Shown one piece after another: positions 34,938-45,639 of a DNA stretch of 64,000 bases. The notes beneath the pieces were generated by a model. The model was not told the origin of the DNA. It saw only the letters and a list, made by a program, of their open reading frames with translations, and ran no database searches. Made by a program: the position numbers and the translations under genes. Origin of the DNA: Symbiodinium microadriaticum (lineage: Eukaryota > Sar > Dinophyceae > Suessiales > Symbiodiniaceae). The stretch covers positions 62,001 to 126,000 of the forward strand of contig LSRX01001173.1 of NCBI GenBank assembly GCA_001939145.1, given 5' to 3'. Numbering within the stretch: the stretch's first letter is position 1; every line of letters starts with the position of its first letter.

Positions 34938-36304
34938 TTACGCTGTCGATGGCAGGATGTGATGCTGTGACCGGAAAAAACGTTCTATCAACCACATCTT
35001 GTCACACCCCGTGCGGTACATCTCCATGTTCTGCGACGGATGAGCGAACTCATCCGAATGCTCGCCGTGTGCCATTGCTGCTTTGTGATAGAGGCTGCGC
35101 CTGTAAGGGCACTGCGCCAAATGCACTATCAGGCCATGCAAGTCGCCAAAGGTAATCCTGTGGCAATAGAGCCAGATCTCGCGGCGCGGAAGGCTGTGCC
35201 AAGCATCGTCAGAGGTCATGATGGGATCAGTCTTAATATCCCTGGCGACCAAAACCTGCACATCCATGCCGCCACCAGGAGTCTCGCTATGCGGCACAAT
35301 CTGAATGTGGCCAAATCCATATTTCTCTTCGATGTGCTTGAGGAGAGGCAAACCGTTCCTTGGATCATTGACATCGATCTGACAATGCCTTGCAAGATTC
35401 CCGTCAACTTGGCTTTTTGGAAAGATGTGGTCACCAACGGTGCTGATCTTGATGTCCTCGAACGGCCAGTACCATACATGGTGCAGGCTGTCAACTCTCC
35501 AACTCTCCCGCAGGGCATGCAAGACAACGCAATACTGCACCCCATACGCTTTCATCACCGTGGCCTTCCAATGCGGGTTCCAGGTACTGTGGGAAGCTGG
35601 GCGGATTCTGCACAACAGGCCTGCGAAAACATCCTGCCTTTCGGCAATCTCATCCTGCTTTTCGGCAATCTCATCCTGCTTTTCGGCAATCTCATCCTGC
35701 TTTTCGGCAATCTCATCCTGCTTTTCGGCCATTTCTTGGGTGGTGCGGGCGATCTTGGCAATCTCCTGACCCACAATACTGACACACATCATGCAACGAA
35801 ACAAGAAATGCAAACAACATGTAACACAAAAACCATTAAAACAATCCCTCTTTCCTTCATGTTTGGCCTGTATGAGAACCAGCTGGTCTGTACTTGATGC
35901 TGATGTTGATGGCTGCTCGTAGTGGATGTAGAGCGGGTTGTCGCCATTCTTGCCATGGGGCTCCGCGATCGCTGCTGTGGGTTTCAGCGCCTCAAGCAAC
36001 ACAAACACTCCAAATATGTTCAAAAAGACATTATACCGACGCCCTTTTCACAAACACCTTTACACACAATGGTTTTGGTCGGGTTTTGGGTGCAATTTCT
36101 GATAGTGTAGAATGGCAGTGCCTGCTTCTTGTCCTTGAAGTGCTGCTCGGACTGGTAGATGGTGATCTTGCTCACATCCAATGATGGGTTCTGCTGCTGG
36201 ATGGCATTCTTCAGATGGCCAATCATCTTACCCTTCGGAATGTCCACGACATTGATTTCACCCGTCTCGTTGATCCGGTACCAGATCGTGGCCTGGTCTT
36301 CCAT
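34938..36304 (-). CDS. Crinkler-like header plus HNH nuclease domain protein
   Basis: The ATG at 36304 opens a first exon with MEDQATIWYRINETGEI, GKMIGHLKNAIQQQNPSL and ITIYQ. This matches the ubiquitin-like header of Crinkler (CRN/CR) proteins, which guides secretion or delivery in oomycetes and occurs across eukaryotes. A second exon (about 36000-35870) gives NPLYIHYEQPS, like the strand that closes the header. After an intron come 21-bp coding repeats encoding AEKQDEI heptads, a coiled coil. The C-terminal exon contains GDHIFPKS (about 35415), NDPRNGLPLLKH (about 35340) and IEEKYGFGH. These supply the His, Asn and His of an HNH_2-type nuclease motif with no visible loss. Stop codon at 34938. 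Both internal introns are inferred, the second with a GC donor. Nuclease activity and any effector role are inference. Confidence 0.75.
35637..35740 (-). repeat. 21-bp coding tandem repeat (AEKQDEI)
   Basis: Almost identical 21-bp units on the minus strand encode AEKQDEI about five times, the last ending AERQD. They form exact heptads with hydrophobic residues spaced for a coiled coil between header and nuclease. Low divergence suggests recent expansion. Confidence 0.92.
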
Positions 36305-36631
36305 TGCTGCTGACGGTGACAGCTAAGCTCCGGTTGACTACCGAAGATGTGTGAGGCAAAATGTCGGTTCGTAGAGGGACATGTGAGACCGTCCGATGCT
36401 CTGCGTGCAGTATGCCACTGTGCAGAATAGACTATTGTTTTGCCTGCTTCGACCATTTCGCGAAGGCTTCCTTGCAACATAATATGGCTGCGGAATACCA
36501 CTGACATTTCCACGAGTGAACCAGCATGCAAACACAGCAAGCAGCACAAAACGCCCGCCATGGATATCAACCTCCTTCGGGGAACGATAATGCGCGGGTG
36601 GCCTCGCTTGAATGTCGTGACGTGAGCGGTT
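36305..36631. other. Short intergenic region upstream of Crinkler-HNH gene
   Basis: Lies between the start of the Crinkler-HNH gene and the last recognised beta-amylase exon. Open frames occur on the minus strand but carry no motif. A final beta-amylase exon could be here. Confidence 0.35.
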
Positions 36632-39190
36632 TCAAATGTGCTGCCGCATATGGACTCTGCTCATGCTATCATCTGAGGCTGTGGCTGTGATAACCTGAAA
36701 GACGAGCTCTTGTGGCCCGGAGAATGCATCGGTTGGTTGGGAGGCATCTGTCATCTCCATGCAGGTGAAGTCAAAGTACACGTCGAAGCTCTTGAATAGT
36801 CGAGCAAGGCGAGAATACCTGTGCAAGTGGGCACAGGAGAGGAGTGGGGGGGGCGGGGGTCTGCAACAGTTTGTGGGGCTTTGTGTGGTGGGTGCAGATG
36901 TCCAGACTGAAGTTTGGGCTAGCTGCGGCTGATTGTTGTTGGCGTTGTAGTAGCCAGCTGTCAGCTCGGCCGCGTGAGATGGTCTTTTGTACATCCAGTG
37001 AACGCCTGATGCAAGGTTCTTGTCTGTATGTGCCCTGTCTCTTAAACCAGATGACAAATGCGGCCTTGGCTCCTGCAACTTTGGCAGAAAGATCCACTGC
37101 ATGACGAAACACGTCGCGAGCTGCTCGTAGAACCGTCTTGGCATGCCTCTCCAAAGACTGGGCGTACCAGTCGAGGAAAAATCGTCCTCAGGGCTGCACC
37201 GGCGGTGTTCCATGAGTTCAACCTCGCCAGGAAATTGTGCACTCTCACTGGCCTCGCCTCGTGCTGTCCTGTAGCCATCCGTAAAGAAGCGTGTAGTGTT
37301 CCAAACGCTGTTGTAGTTCCCAGTATCACTCGGAGGTGGGGGTTGGCCCCAGTCCGGCGGCCGTCCTGCGCGGCTGGAGGGATTCGAAGGAATAAGTTCT
37401 CTTTACAAGTCGATGCCAGAACAAACCAAAAAGGCAACGAGGCCATCCTATACTTCCGAATCATCGCGTCCTGCTCTCTTCGCAGATTCCTTAAGCGATT
37501 CCAGAGCGTGCACGTCGAAGCATTGGAACTCCCCAATGCCCGGGACTGTGTAGTCCCTTCCCCCGTGATTCCGAACTGCTGCCGTCAGAGCCCCTTGGCT
37601 CGAGCGGAAGTATGCAACCCTCCTTTACACAGAAAGTGTTCCAGGTCGTATTGCGCAAGGGGAAGGCAATACTGATGTAGTATACAAACAATGCGGAATT
37701 GTAGTGAATCCAAAACGCATTATGACAAGGCCTAGCACGACTGATACATACCAAATAGTACTTAATAGAACACTTAAATCGCCAAATGACCTTTGATGAA
37801 ACTGACTGTTTCTCAACAACTGGAACACAACAACCAGTATTCAATAATGGTCAACCGGCGACAAGAAAAAAAGCAAACTCATCAGCAGTAACCCATAATG
37901 ATAACAAAAACTCGTCGCAAATGAAAATATTACAAATAAATAATTTTTCTTGAACAATAGTGAGTGAAACAGGTGTCTGACAAGATTCTCGTAAGAAGGG
38001 TATTTCAGCTCACCGTCCGTGCCGAGGCCAATCATCATCTCGGTGATGGTCGCTCCCAGATCACTTGCAAAAAAAGTGCGGAAGTGCTGCATCCAGTCTC
38101 CTTTTGGGCGGCCAAGGGTGCTTCTGGAATCGCGGTTAGAATGACTCGAATGATGTGTGTGTGAGCGTGAGGTTGCTGCTAGTGATGAAGCTGAGGGGCT
38201 GTACATCTTAACCGGAGTCCGGCCATGAATCTCCACATGATCAGCCCACAAAGAAATGTAGCTGAAGGTTTCCGAGCCATTGGCATCTTTGTACCATACG
38301 TCTCGAGTTGATAGGAGCCAGGATGGCAATGGGATGCCTGGGGACTGCTGAGTGGTGCAATGATTGCAACAAAAGCGCCCAAATTCAGCTGCATTCGACG
38401 CTCCCACTTGGGCTTCGCTTGAGGTCTTTCTGGAGGCCGAGCTGCTGGTGCCTTGAGCATGAAAACATGTGACGACTTGCAGCTTGAACCCAAACTCCTT
38501 GACCAAGTCCACCCTTGAAAGCAGGAGTCGTTGCAGCAGCACGAGGCATAAACATGAAACATGGAGCTGACACCTGCGCTCCAACGCTTTTTTGCCGCCC
38601 AGCCACAGCTCCCTGTAGCCTGTAAAATCGTACTGCCCGGGTGCCGGCTCTGTCAGACCCCACCAACAATCCACCATCAGTCCTGGCCGTCCCTGAAGCT
38701 CCCCTAAAAGCGCTCAGCGAGCCGCTCCAATGTACTCAGATACGAATCCATGTTTTGCACTCTGTTCGTCCGATTGTTCGCTGGAAACTCACCCTTCTCA
38801 CCCTACTTAGGCGGTTTGCCAACTGAGCATCCATGGTGACCAGATGAAGTGATCAAGTGGTATTTGGAATTTTGCAGTCACCGATTGCCACGGTGAGCAC
38901 TCTTCCAGCGCATTGCCACCCCCCTATACACTAACAGGGTCAATCGCAAGCGTGGCGGCTTAGTGCCTTGGGCAACAGGTCCTGTGACTTGCGCCTTGGC
39001 GAGTTGAGCGAACCAGTGCTTTAGCTGCTCCGGGTTCTTCAAGCGGAAGGCCTAAGCAGAGAACAGCTCTGAACGCGTTGCATGTCCGCGGTGCCACAGC
39101 GCCTCGTCGAAAAGATCCAATGGCAGCATGACAAAGACTCCGGTGCCCGCATGCTGCCTGAAAGCGACGCCACGGAACAGGTCCGCGCCA
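36632..39190 (-). CDS. Beta-amylase (glycoside hydrolase family 14)
   Basis: Releases beta-maltose from the non-reducing ends of starch-type glucans. Exons in order: GTGVFVMLPLDLF (about 39150); LKNPEQLKHWFAQLAKAQVT (about 39000); GLMVDCWWGLTEPAPGQYDF (about 38680); LVKEFGFKLQVVTCFHA (about 38490); IPLPSWLLSTRDVWYKDANG and YISLWADHVEIHGRTPV (about 38230-38340); GLGTDGELKYPSYE (about 38000), with the catalytic acid Glu; PGIGEFQCFD (about 37530) then ALESLKESAKRAG; ERHAKTVLRAARDVF (about 37110); VHWMYKRPSHAAELTAGYYN (about 36960); and FDFTCMEMTDASQPTDAF (about 36750), with the catalytic base Glu. Both catalytic glutamates are present. The intron before GLMVDCWW has a GA donor. The frame stops at 36632, slightly short of the usual C-terminus. 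Dinoflagellates store starch, which fits. A signal or transit segment may lie in exons upstream. Confidence 0.92.
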
Positions 39191-39439
39191 CACGGGCCGA
39201 GGGTTGTTGGGGAAGCTTGGGGTGGATCCACGATGCGGCACAGTCGAAGCGAGCGAGGCTCAGCCAAGAAAGCCTTCCTTTTAACACAGCAGGCCCGGAT
39301 CCCACCTTGCAAAACGCGCACCCGGCCTGGCGCTCGACTCGGACAGGCTGGGCCCGGGATCGAGGCTGTTCGTCCTGCAAGCACAGCACGGCGCAGCCAA
39401 AGCAAGCTCTGTCCGCGAGCTTTGGGATCTTGCAGACGA

Positions 39440-39835
39440 GCCACATCAGCATGCTTGCATCATCCGTCTCGCAGATGTCCGCGCCAGCAACAGCAAGGCT
39501 TGCCAGCAGCACGCAGAAGGCTCCCACCATGGCCAGCATCAGTATCGCACAGTTCACATCGAGTAACAGTACAGCAACCGGTTTTGAACTCCATTCTGCT
39601 CTGAAAAACAGCGTCGGACGTCAATCATGAACTGAACAGGCAATTTATGGCAAAGTTCAAGATCTTGTGGGACAGGCAGCCAAGCAACAGCCCGCCTCTC
39701 GACCTCGACCTTTGCCCTTGATGGCAAAGCCATCGCCTCATCAACCAAGGCTGTTGCAAGGGCTTGACTGCCCTGGAAGATGCACCGGAGTTTGCGGATG
39801 GAAGATTCGTTCCATGAGTGAACCAGGGCCAACAC
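39440..39835 (-). CDS. Unassigned exons, one with a hydrophobic helix
   Basis: Upstream exon 39600-39835 reads LRCIFQGSQALATALVDEAM and VERRAVAWLPVPQDLEL. The next, at about 39440-39557, has a hydrophobic segment MLAMVGAFCVLLASLAVAGA followed by an acidic turn, either a transmembrane helix or a signal anchor. They are adjacent to and on the same strand as the beta-amylase, so they may encode its N-terminal extension (membrane anchor) or a separate small membrane protein. Splice sites are not resolved. Confidence 0.4.
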
Positions 39836-40302
39836 AAACTGGGATTCTTGTTACGAACTTCTTCCGGGCCTTGACGTGCCGTTGCCCGATCGAGCACAGG
39901 TGCCTGCAGTCGCACGGATAGCTTGCAGATGGCATACACCATCCCTTCAATTCGAGAGCGGTACCGGACGGACTCTCACGACTCGCTCAGCCGTGCAGAT
40001 GACAGCATCTAGTGCACATACACAGCTTGGCCAGCATACACAGATCGGCTAGTCAGCGGGGCAGACGTGACAAGAAACGAAACGAGACGAGTCGGAAGTT
40101 CACTACCTCCAGGCATACTACCGGTGGCAGAATGGCATTGGTCTTGTCCTCTCTGGTCCCGCAATTGTCACCCATGATAGCAACAGATTACCGAAGTGGG
40201 TCGTAATGAGTCATGATAGGAGCTTCATCAATAAACCTATTCTTTCTCGTAGGGCTGAAAAATGCAGAAAAGCAACAGCCGAAAGTGTGCGGACTCCGGG
40301 GC

Positions 40303-40464
40303 TCACACTCCGAGCTCCTCCTCGCCGTGGGCCCAGGTGCAATCGCCACGCGTGCAGGTGCCCTCCGCGAAACCCAACCAACAATCTAGGCAACTGGCCG
40401 AAACGCGGTCCTGCTCCCAGAATCTGCAGATGGTCCGCTTGGTGTTCCCACCTGAAGACGACAT
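40303..40464 (-). CDS. CCCH zinc-finger cassette C
   Basis: The ATG at 40464 gives MSSSGGNTKRTICRFWEQ. A 48-nt GA-AG intron (40363-40410) follows, then GTCTRGDCTWAHGEEELGV and a stop at 40303. Joining yields a CCCH finger with C-x7-C-x4-C-x3-H, one residue shorter than the other copies between the second and third Cys. If the stop is real the product is only about 37 residues, so this is either a microprotein, a decayed copy, or there is another intron before the stop. It lies in a gene-poor stretch upstream of the beta-amylase. Confidence 0.6.
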   Translation of the reverse strand: MSSSGGNTKRTICRFWEQDRVSASCLDCWLGFAEGTCTRGDCTWAHGEEELGV

Positions 40465-40499
40465 CACTAATACTAACCACTAGCATGATTTATATCACC

Positions 40500-41560
40500 G
40501 CTTCCGCCAGGCTGCCTGCAACGACTGCATCGGCACCGCCGAAGGGAACAGCTGGGCCTTGCATTGCTCATGTCACCGCAGTTGCGACAGCACTTATTTC
40601 CAACCCACTGCCCGTGAAAGCTCTACTACCAGCATTTTGCCAGCTCTGCCTGTGACTTTGACCGGCCGAATGGGCTCAGCGCGCTGAATGTTCTCAATTG
40701 CAACCAACGGTGCCTAGGAGGCCCGCTCTCGGGAATAGATCTGTACAGCAAGATTCGACCTCTTCTTCAAAATGTCTACAAGCCTATATGCGTACTAGAC
40801 TCTCTAGACAATGTCTATGTACCTATATACTTTATGTCTAAAGCGTGAACATCTTTACATATATATGTTCATCCAGGTTGTCCAGGGTCGAGGAAAAGGG
40901 TTTTGCTTTGTCCTCCTCAGTGGTGGTACTGCCACCGCCACTGGGTCATCGGCTGTGGATTCTCCAGCTGCCGGTCATGCAATCTCGTCACCCCCAACGG
41001 TCATAGTCGCATCTGCATTTGATCCAAAAGTCATTCTGAGTGATGTTGATCAACGACCAGTCTCTTGTAGGCGAAGCCGACGGCTGATAACCTGCGTGAG
41101 GATGTGTTATTGATGTTCTGTTGGTTGCTCACCTCACAGAGCTGGCAGATATAGTTTGTGGCTGCCAAGTGCTGAAGTAGAAGTTGACAGCTGCACTCTC
41201 AACCTATCCCCATGCAGGCACACGAGCAGGAGCTTCCTTTTCACGGATACCCCGCTCAGTCGTAGATTCGTAGATCTATGCGGCGGGATGGCTCAAACTC
41301 TTGGATCAGACGCCTGCAACTGAGTCGTAAGCTTTCGGCTTATGGCAGTTTCTTGAGCCGCAAAGTTGCGAGTGAGGCGGAGCACTTGGAAAGGTATAGG
41401 CATGCTGCGAAGCAGGAATGTTGCATTCTGCACAGCAAAAATGCCAACGGATTTGTGGTAGCACAGTCTGCTACGCAGGCCTGTGGCACCTCGGTTCATA
41501 GCTCACTCTCATAGCTCTTATCGTCTCGTGACACCCACAAATTGAACGAGGCATCGAGAT
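40500..41560. other. No confident gene
   Basis: Short plus- and minus-strand frames occur without recognisable motifs. A plus-strand frame at about 40880-41110 is open, but its Ser/Thr/Ala-rich sequence carries no domain. Confidence 0.3.
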
Positions 41561-41564
41561 CCGT

Positions 41565-42290
41565 TCGCAATATATGTATATATGTATATACGTATATCAA
41601 TATAGCTATGTAGCTATATAGCTATATAACTATACAGCTGTAAAGCTGTATACCCATGCACCTGTATATCTATGTTTCTACAGACCGGTGTCATATCGAC
41701 ACATCTGTATAAAGACATATCTATATGTCAACAGACCTACACATATTTTAACAGTGTTTGTACATACAAGGCTATGTGTGTATGTGTATAACTATATTTA
41801 TATATTTATTCATTTATTCATTTATTCATTTATTCATTTATTTCTTTATCTATTTACTTACTTACTAATTTATTTATTTGTTTATCTACATTTATCTATA
41901 ACTATATACTTGTACTTATATTTAAGAGTATGTATATACATGTATATGCAACGTCTATCTGTATGCCGCAACGTATGTGCACATGTAGGTGTAAGTGTAT
42001 ATGACATGGAAATCTACATGTCATGTATATGTGTATGTGCATGCCTCTGCGTATGCACATGGCTCTATTTGTGCATGTGCAGGTGCATGTGCATATGTAC
42101 ATGTGCATGCAGATGCATATGTTTGTGAATGTGTGTCTGTACACGCATGCGAGCATGTGTGCATGCGGACACGTGTGCATGCTTGCATGCGAGCAGGTGT
42201 GTTGTATCTATGTACATGTGCTTCTGTCAGGATGTGTCTGCATGTGTGCGTGTCTGCGCATGCGTATGCATGCATGGATTGCACACTTCC
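41565..42290. repeat. AT-rich simple-sequence tract
   Basis: A succession of degenerate microsatellites: TATATGTATA and TATAGCTATA (41570-41660), ATTTATTC (41815-41850), and TGTGCATG/TGTATG (41990-42270). Translations are Tyr/Ile- or Cys/Met/His-repeat artefacts. Confidence 0.9.
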
Positions 42291-42315
42291 CTATTTACTG
42301 GAATTTAGGGCTTGA

Positions 42316-43859
42316 TCAATGACATCTGTCTGCGACCTGGTGCAGGCGCTGCCAAAATCCTGTGAGGACTGGGTCCCAAGCCCCGATCTCCTCCTCCCCG
42401 TGAGCGAAGGTGCAGTTGTCCCCCTTCGTGCAGAGACCCTGCAGCGACAGTGAGAAGAACGAATCGTGTGACATCCCCTTGGTGTCCGACTTCCTTTGCA
42501 TATCCGCCGACCCCTGCTGGGGAGGCGCCAGTGAAATCCCGAAGGGTCGGTTTTTGCTTGTCTTCCCGTCAAGAAGAAGTAACAGGCTTCAAAAGTTGGC
42601 GACACCGCCAACCCCCCCACCGACCCCACCACCCACACCGTTTTCAGAGCTTCGCCTACACTGCCCCGTTCCAAACCCTCTCCGTCTCCACCGCCGTCAG
42701 CGCTTTGCCCACCCACTCTACGTCGTCGCCACCCTCCCTCACTGCCCCCACGGCTCCTCTGCCATTGTCCTCACTTGGCCGCCCTTGCAAGTGTTTTAGA
42801 AGTAGAAGTATTCAAAGGCTTCCAATGTGTGCCCAAGCCCCCACCGCCCCCACCGTTCTCACCGCCCCCACGCCACCCCCCCACCGACCCCACCACCCNN
42901 NNNNNNNNNNNNNNNNNNNNNNNNNNNNNNNNNNNNNNNNNNNNNNNNNNNNNNNNNNNNNNNNNNNNNNNNNNNNNNNNNNNNNNNNNNNNNNNNNNNN
43001 NNNNNNNNNNNNNNNNNNNNNNNNNNNNNNNNNNNNNNNNNNNNNNNNNNNNNNNNNNNNNNNNNNNNNNNNNNNNNNNNNNNNNNNNNNNNNNNNNNNN
43101 NNNNNNNNNNNNNNNNNNNNNNNNNNNNNNNNNNNNNNNNNNNNNNNNNNNNNNNNNNNNNNNNNNNNNNNNNNNNNNNNNNNNNNNNNNNNNNNNNNNN
43201 NNNNNNNNNNNNNNNNNNNNNNNNNNNNNNNNNNNNNNNNNNNNNNNNNNNNNNNNNNNNNNNNNNNNNNNNNNNNNNNNNNNNNNNNNNNNNNNNNNNN
43301 NNNNNNNNNNNNNNNNNNNNNNNNNNNNNNNNNNNNNNNNNNNNNNNNNNNNNNNNNNNNNNNNNNNNNNNNNNNNNNNNNNNNNNNNNNNNNNNNNNNN
43401 NNNNNNNNNNNNNNNNNNNNNNNNNNNNNNNNNNTCGACGCCACCCCCCCCACCGACCCCACCACCCTGGCCGCCCTTGCAAGTGTTTTAGAAGTATGAA
43501 ATCCGGTGGCCTTCCTTGGATACGACCTCTCAGCTTTCGGGGTCGGCGGCACTGGCGGCAGCCCGTAAATATACAGAAACCAGTGATGAGAATGTCACAT
43601 TGTGCGCAACGTAGCATACAAGCAGCAGCTCTTCTCCAAAACATCAAGGAGCCCTCTGAACGGCAGAATTTGGAGGGATTGTGGAAACAGTTGCTGCAGC
43701 ATTGCAGAGCAGGCCCTACTCCGACGCAATGATTGGCACAAAGGGGGCGGGAGGTGGCCTGCTCCCAGAATTTGCAGATGGTGCGCTTGGAGCTGACGCC
43801 TGACAGTGTGGTGATGCATCGAGGCATGACACGTGCGAAACACATGAGCCGGGATTCCC
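42316..43859 (-). CDS. CCCH zinc-finger cassette D, intron contains a gap
   Basis: The first half reads SSKRTICKFWEQ ending at 43759, preceded by possible starts such as MPRCITTLSG. The second half begins at 42438 with GLCTKGDNCTFAHGEEEIG and runs to a stop at 42316. The halves lie about 1.3 kb apart, separated by a C-rich minisatellite and an assembly gap. If they belong together, the intron has a GC donor and AG acceptor and the joined finger is C-x7-C-x5-C-x3-H. Because of the gap, the two halves could also derive from two different copies. The product would be short. Confidence 0.5.
42600..43495. repeat. C-rich minisatellite with assembly gap
   Basis: Variants of CCACCGACCCCACCACCC occur at about 42606-42645, 42840-42898 and 43437-43466. 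A roughly 26-bp segment ending TTGCAAGTGTTTTAGAAGTA is duplicated at about 42782 and 43472. Bases 42899-43434 are n, so the array is collapsed or unsequenced. Confidence 0.9.
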
Positions 43860-44507
43860 TCTACAGCATGGCGGCATGCAGAGTCGTGTCCCTTCTGCCA
43901 GCGGGCACATGTTGAAGTGTCGACTCCACCAGATTGCCTGCTGATGGAGCTCGCCAAGAGCCTACGCAGAAACACTCTCAGGCTAGACAGTCCGGAAGTT
44001 GCGGGCAACTGCATTATTCGCAGTCAACGCTCTTGGAACGGCCTTTTGGGGTTTCGATTTTCCGGCTTTCAGACATTGAGCGGCAGACAAACCTGCTCGC
44101 CATGTACAAGTAGCATAAGGTGTACAGTAGCCGGTTGAGCCTCAAACCAGTGTGCCTCACTACTGTTGAACTATTGAACTGTAGATTCTGAGGATGACAG
44201 CAGGTGTGCATGTTCGCAGCCTGCAAACACCGCAAGTCGAAGCAGGTGCAAATGCTCTCAGCCAAAAACGAGTACTTCACAGCTTTCAACTTGTCCAAGC
44301 AGTTCTGGTGATGCATGGAGCAGCAGAGGAGACAATACAGAAACTTGTTCAAACAACAATCCGGCAAGAAGGATCAGCATAATCTCACCCCCACCCTAGA
44401 GTAACCCCAAGCAACCTGGACGCAAATTGGAACCCACTAAGCCAAGACTAGGTTTGAATTTCGCCTGGGTGACATAGTCACAAAGACATGAGTACAGATG
44501 TAACTCA

Positions 44508-45383
44508 CTACCAAGGTTTCAAGGTTTCCTTACACCCTTCAGCACCCACCCCACAGCACAGAAGAGGGATCGTGCTTGTCTCCTCTTTCATGCTTAGATT
44601 TGCAGCTCCGATGGTCTCTGCACTCAGAGCGCACCCTGCAGAGGAGCCGTCGAAACTGCTGCGCTCCTCCTCTGCATCAGGCCTCTCACGGATGGAATGG
44701 TGCAACATGCAGGTAATGTTGAAACTCCGACCACTGAAGAATTTCAAGCATCATCCGCCTTGCCACAGAGTGGACACAGGGGCCGTGCTCACCTCGGTCC
44801 ACTCCCCACCTTGCTTTTGCACGTCCCGAATCTCCCCACCATGACCTTTCAGAGCCGTCCAAAAGCGACAAGGCACCCCTCAGACGTTGCAACCGACATC
44901 TCTCCGTTTGAGAAGCAGCCCGGGTCCTGTGCGTCTTGCTCGTTGGTTTCCAGTTGCAGTGCAGGACATCGAAAGCAGGCGACAGCAGGCGACTCAGCGC
45001 GGTTTTCTACAGTCCGGCCATGGACTGGGACCACCATGACGAAGCGGCATCATCCCGACACTTCGTGGCCAAGAAAGCCAGCAGCACAGGTGTTTGGAGC
45101 AAATTGCCGAGACACCGTACGATTCGGTGTCCACTCCGGCTGTTCAACCGAGTGTTTTGGTGCATTGAGATATTCGTGTTCAATCGCTGCCGAAGAAATA
45201 ATTGAAATCTCTGAATGCTCTTTAAGTGGATGGCGAGCTCCTGGTCTCCGTGCGCGAAGGTGCAGGAGGAGCCCTTCGTGCACGTTCCCTGGCAATTAGC
45301 AATAGCTCACGCGAGCTGGATTTGTCCACTCCTGCCTGCAGCCAGAACTTGCAAAGTGTCTTCTTTGCATTTGGGCCTGACAT
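44508..45383 (-). CDS. CCCH zinc-finger cassette E
   Basis: The ATG at 45383 gives MSGPNAKKTLCKFWLQ. A 47-nt GC-AG intron (45289-45335) follows, then GTCTKGSSCTFAHGDQELA. Joining restores a complete C-x7-C-x5-C-x3-H finger at the very N-terminus. Downstream coding-like stretches on the same strand (VACFRCPALQLETNEQDAQD near 44950; DAEEERSSFDGSSAGCALSA near 44650) may be later exons, but their splice links are not proven. This is the clearest of the six copies because intron and frame both resolve exactly. Confidence 0.65.
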
Positions 45384-45419
45384 ATTGCGGGATCTTCAAG
45401 ACTCTTAGCTGAGAAGCTG

Positions 45420-45615
45420 CATAACACGAGCGCAGGCCACCCATTTCTTCAAGCCGAGGTGACAGAGGCATGCCGAGTTCCTCTGCGCCTGCGAGGCACA
45501 CTTCAGCACATCTGCCTTCCGACCAATTAGAGCTCATCAGGTTGGCTGTCCCAAGTTCGAGCATGCGACTGGGGTGCAAGGTGCTCAAAATTTTCCGCAT
45601 AGGCTCGTCTCCCAC
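45420..45615 (-). CDS. Unassigned exon upstream of CCCH cassette E
   Basis: The minus-strand frame reads MRKILSTLHPSRMLELGTAN and AEVCLAGAEELGMPLSPRLE, with well-balanced composition. MLELGTAN weakly resembles a methyltransferase motif I. Too short to assign; it could be a 5' exon of the CCCH gene or the end of another gene. Confidence 0.3.
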
Positions 45616-45639
45616 GTTGGTCTAATGCCGGTCACGCGA

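Noticed and set aside
42450-43845. Long frames running through the n block on both strands
   Set aside because: They are open only because unknown bases contain no stops. The visible parts are Pro/Thr-rich minisatellite translations.
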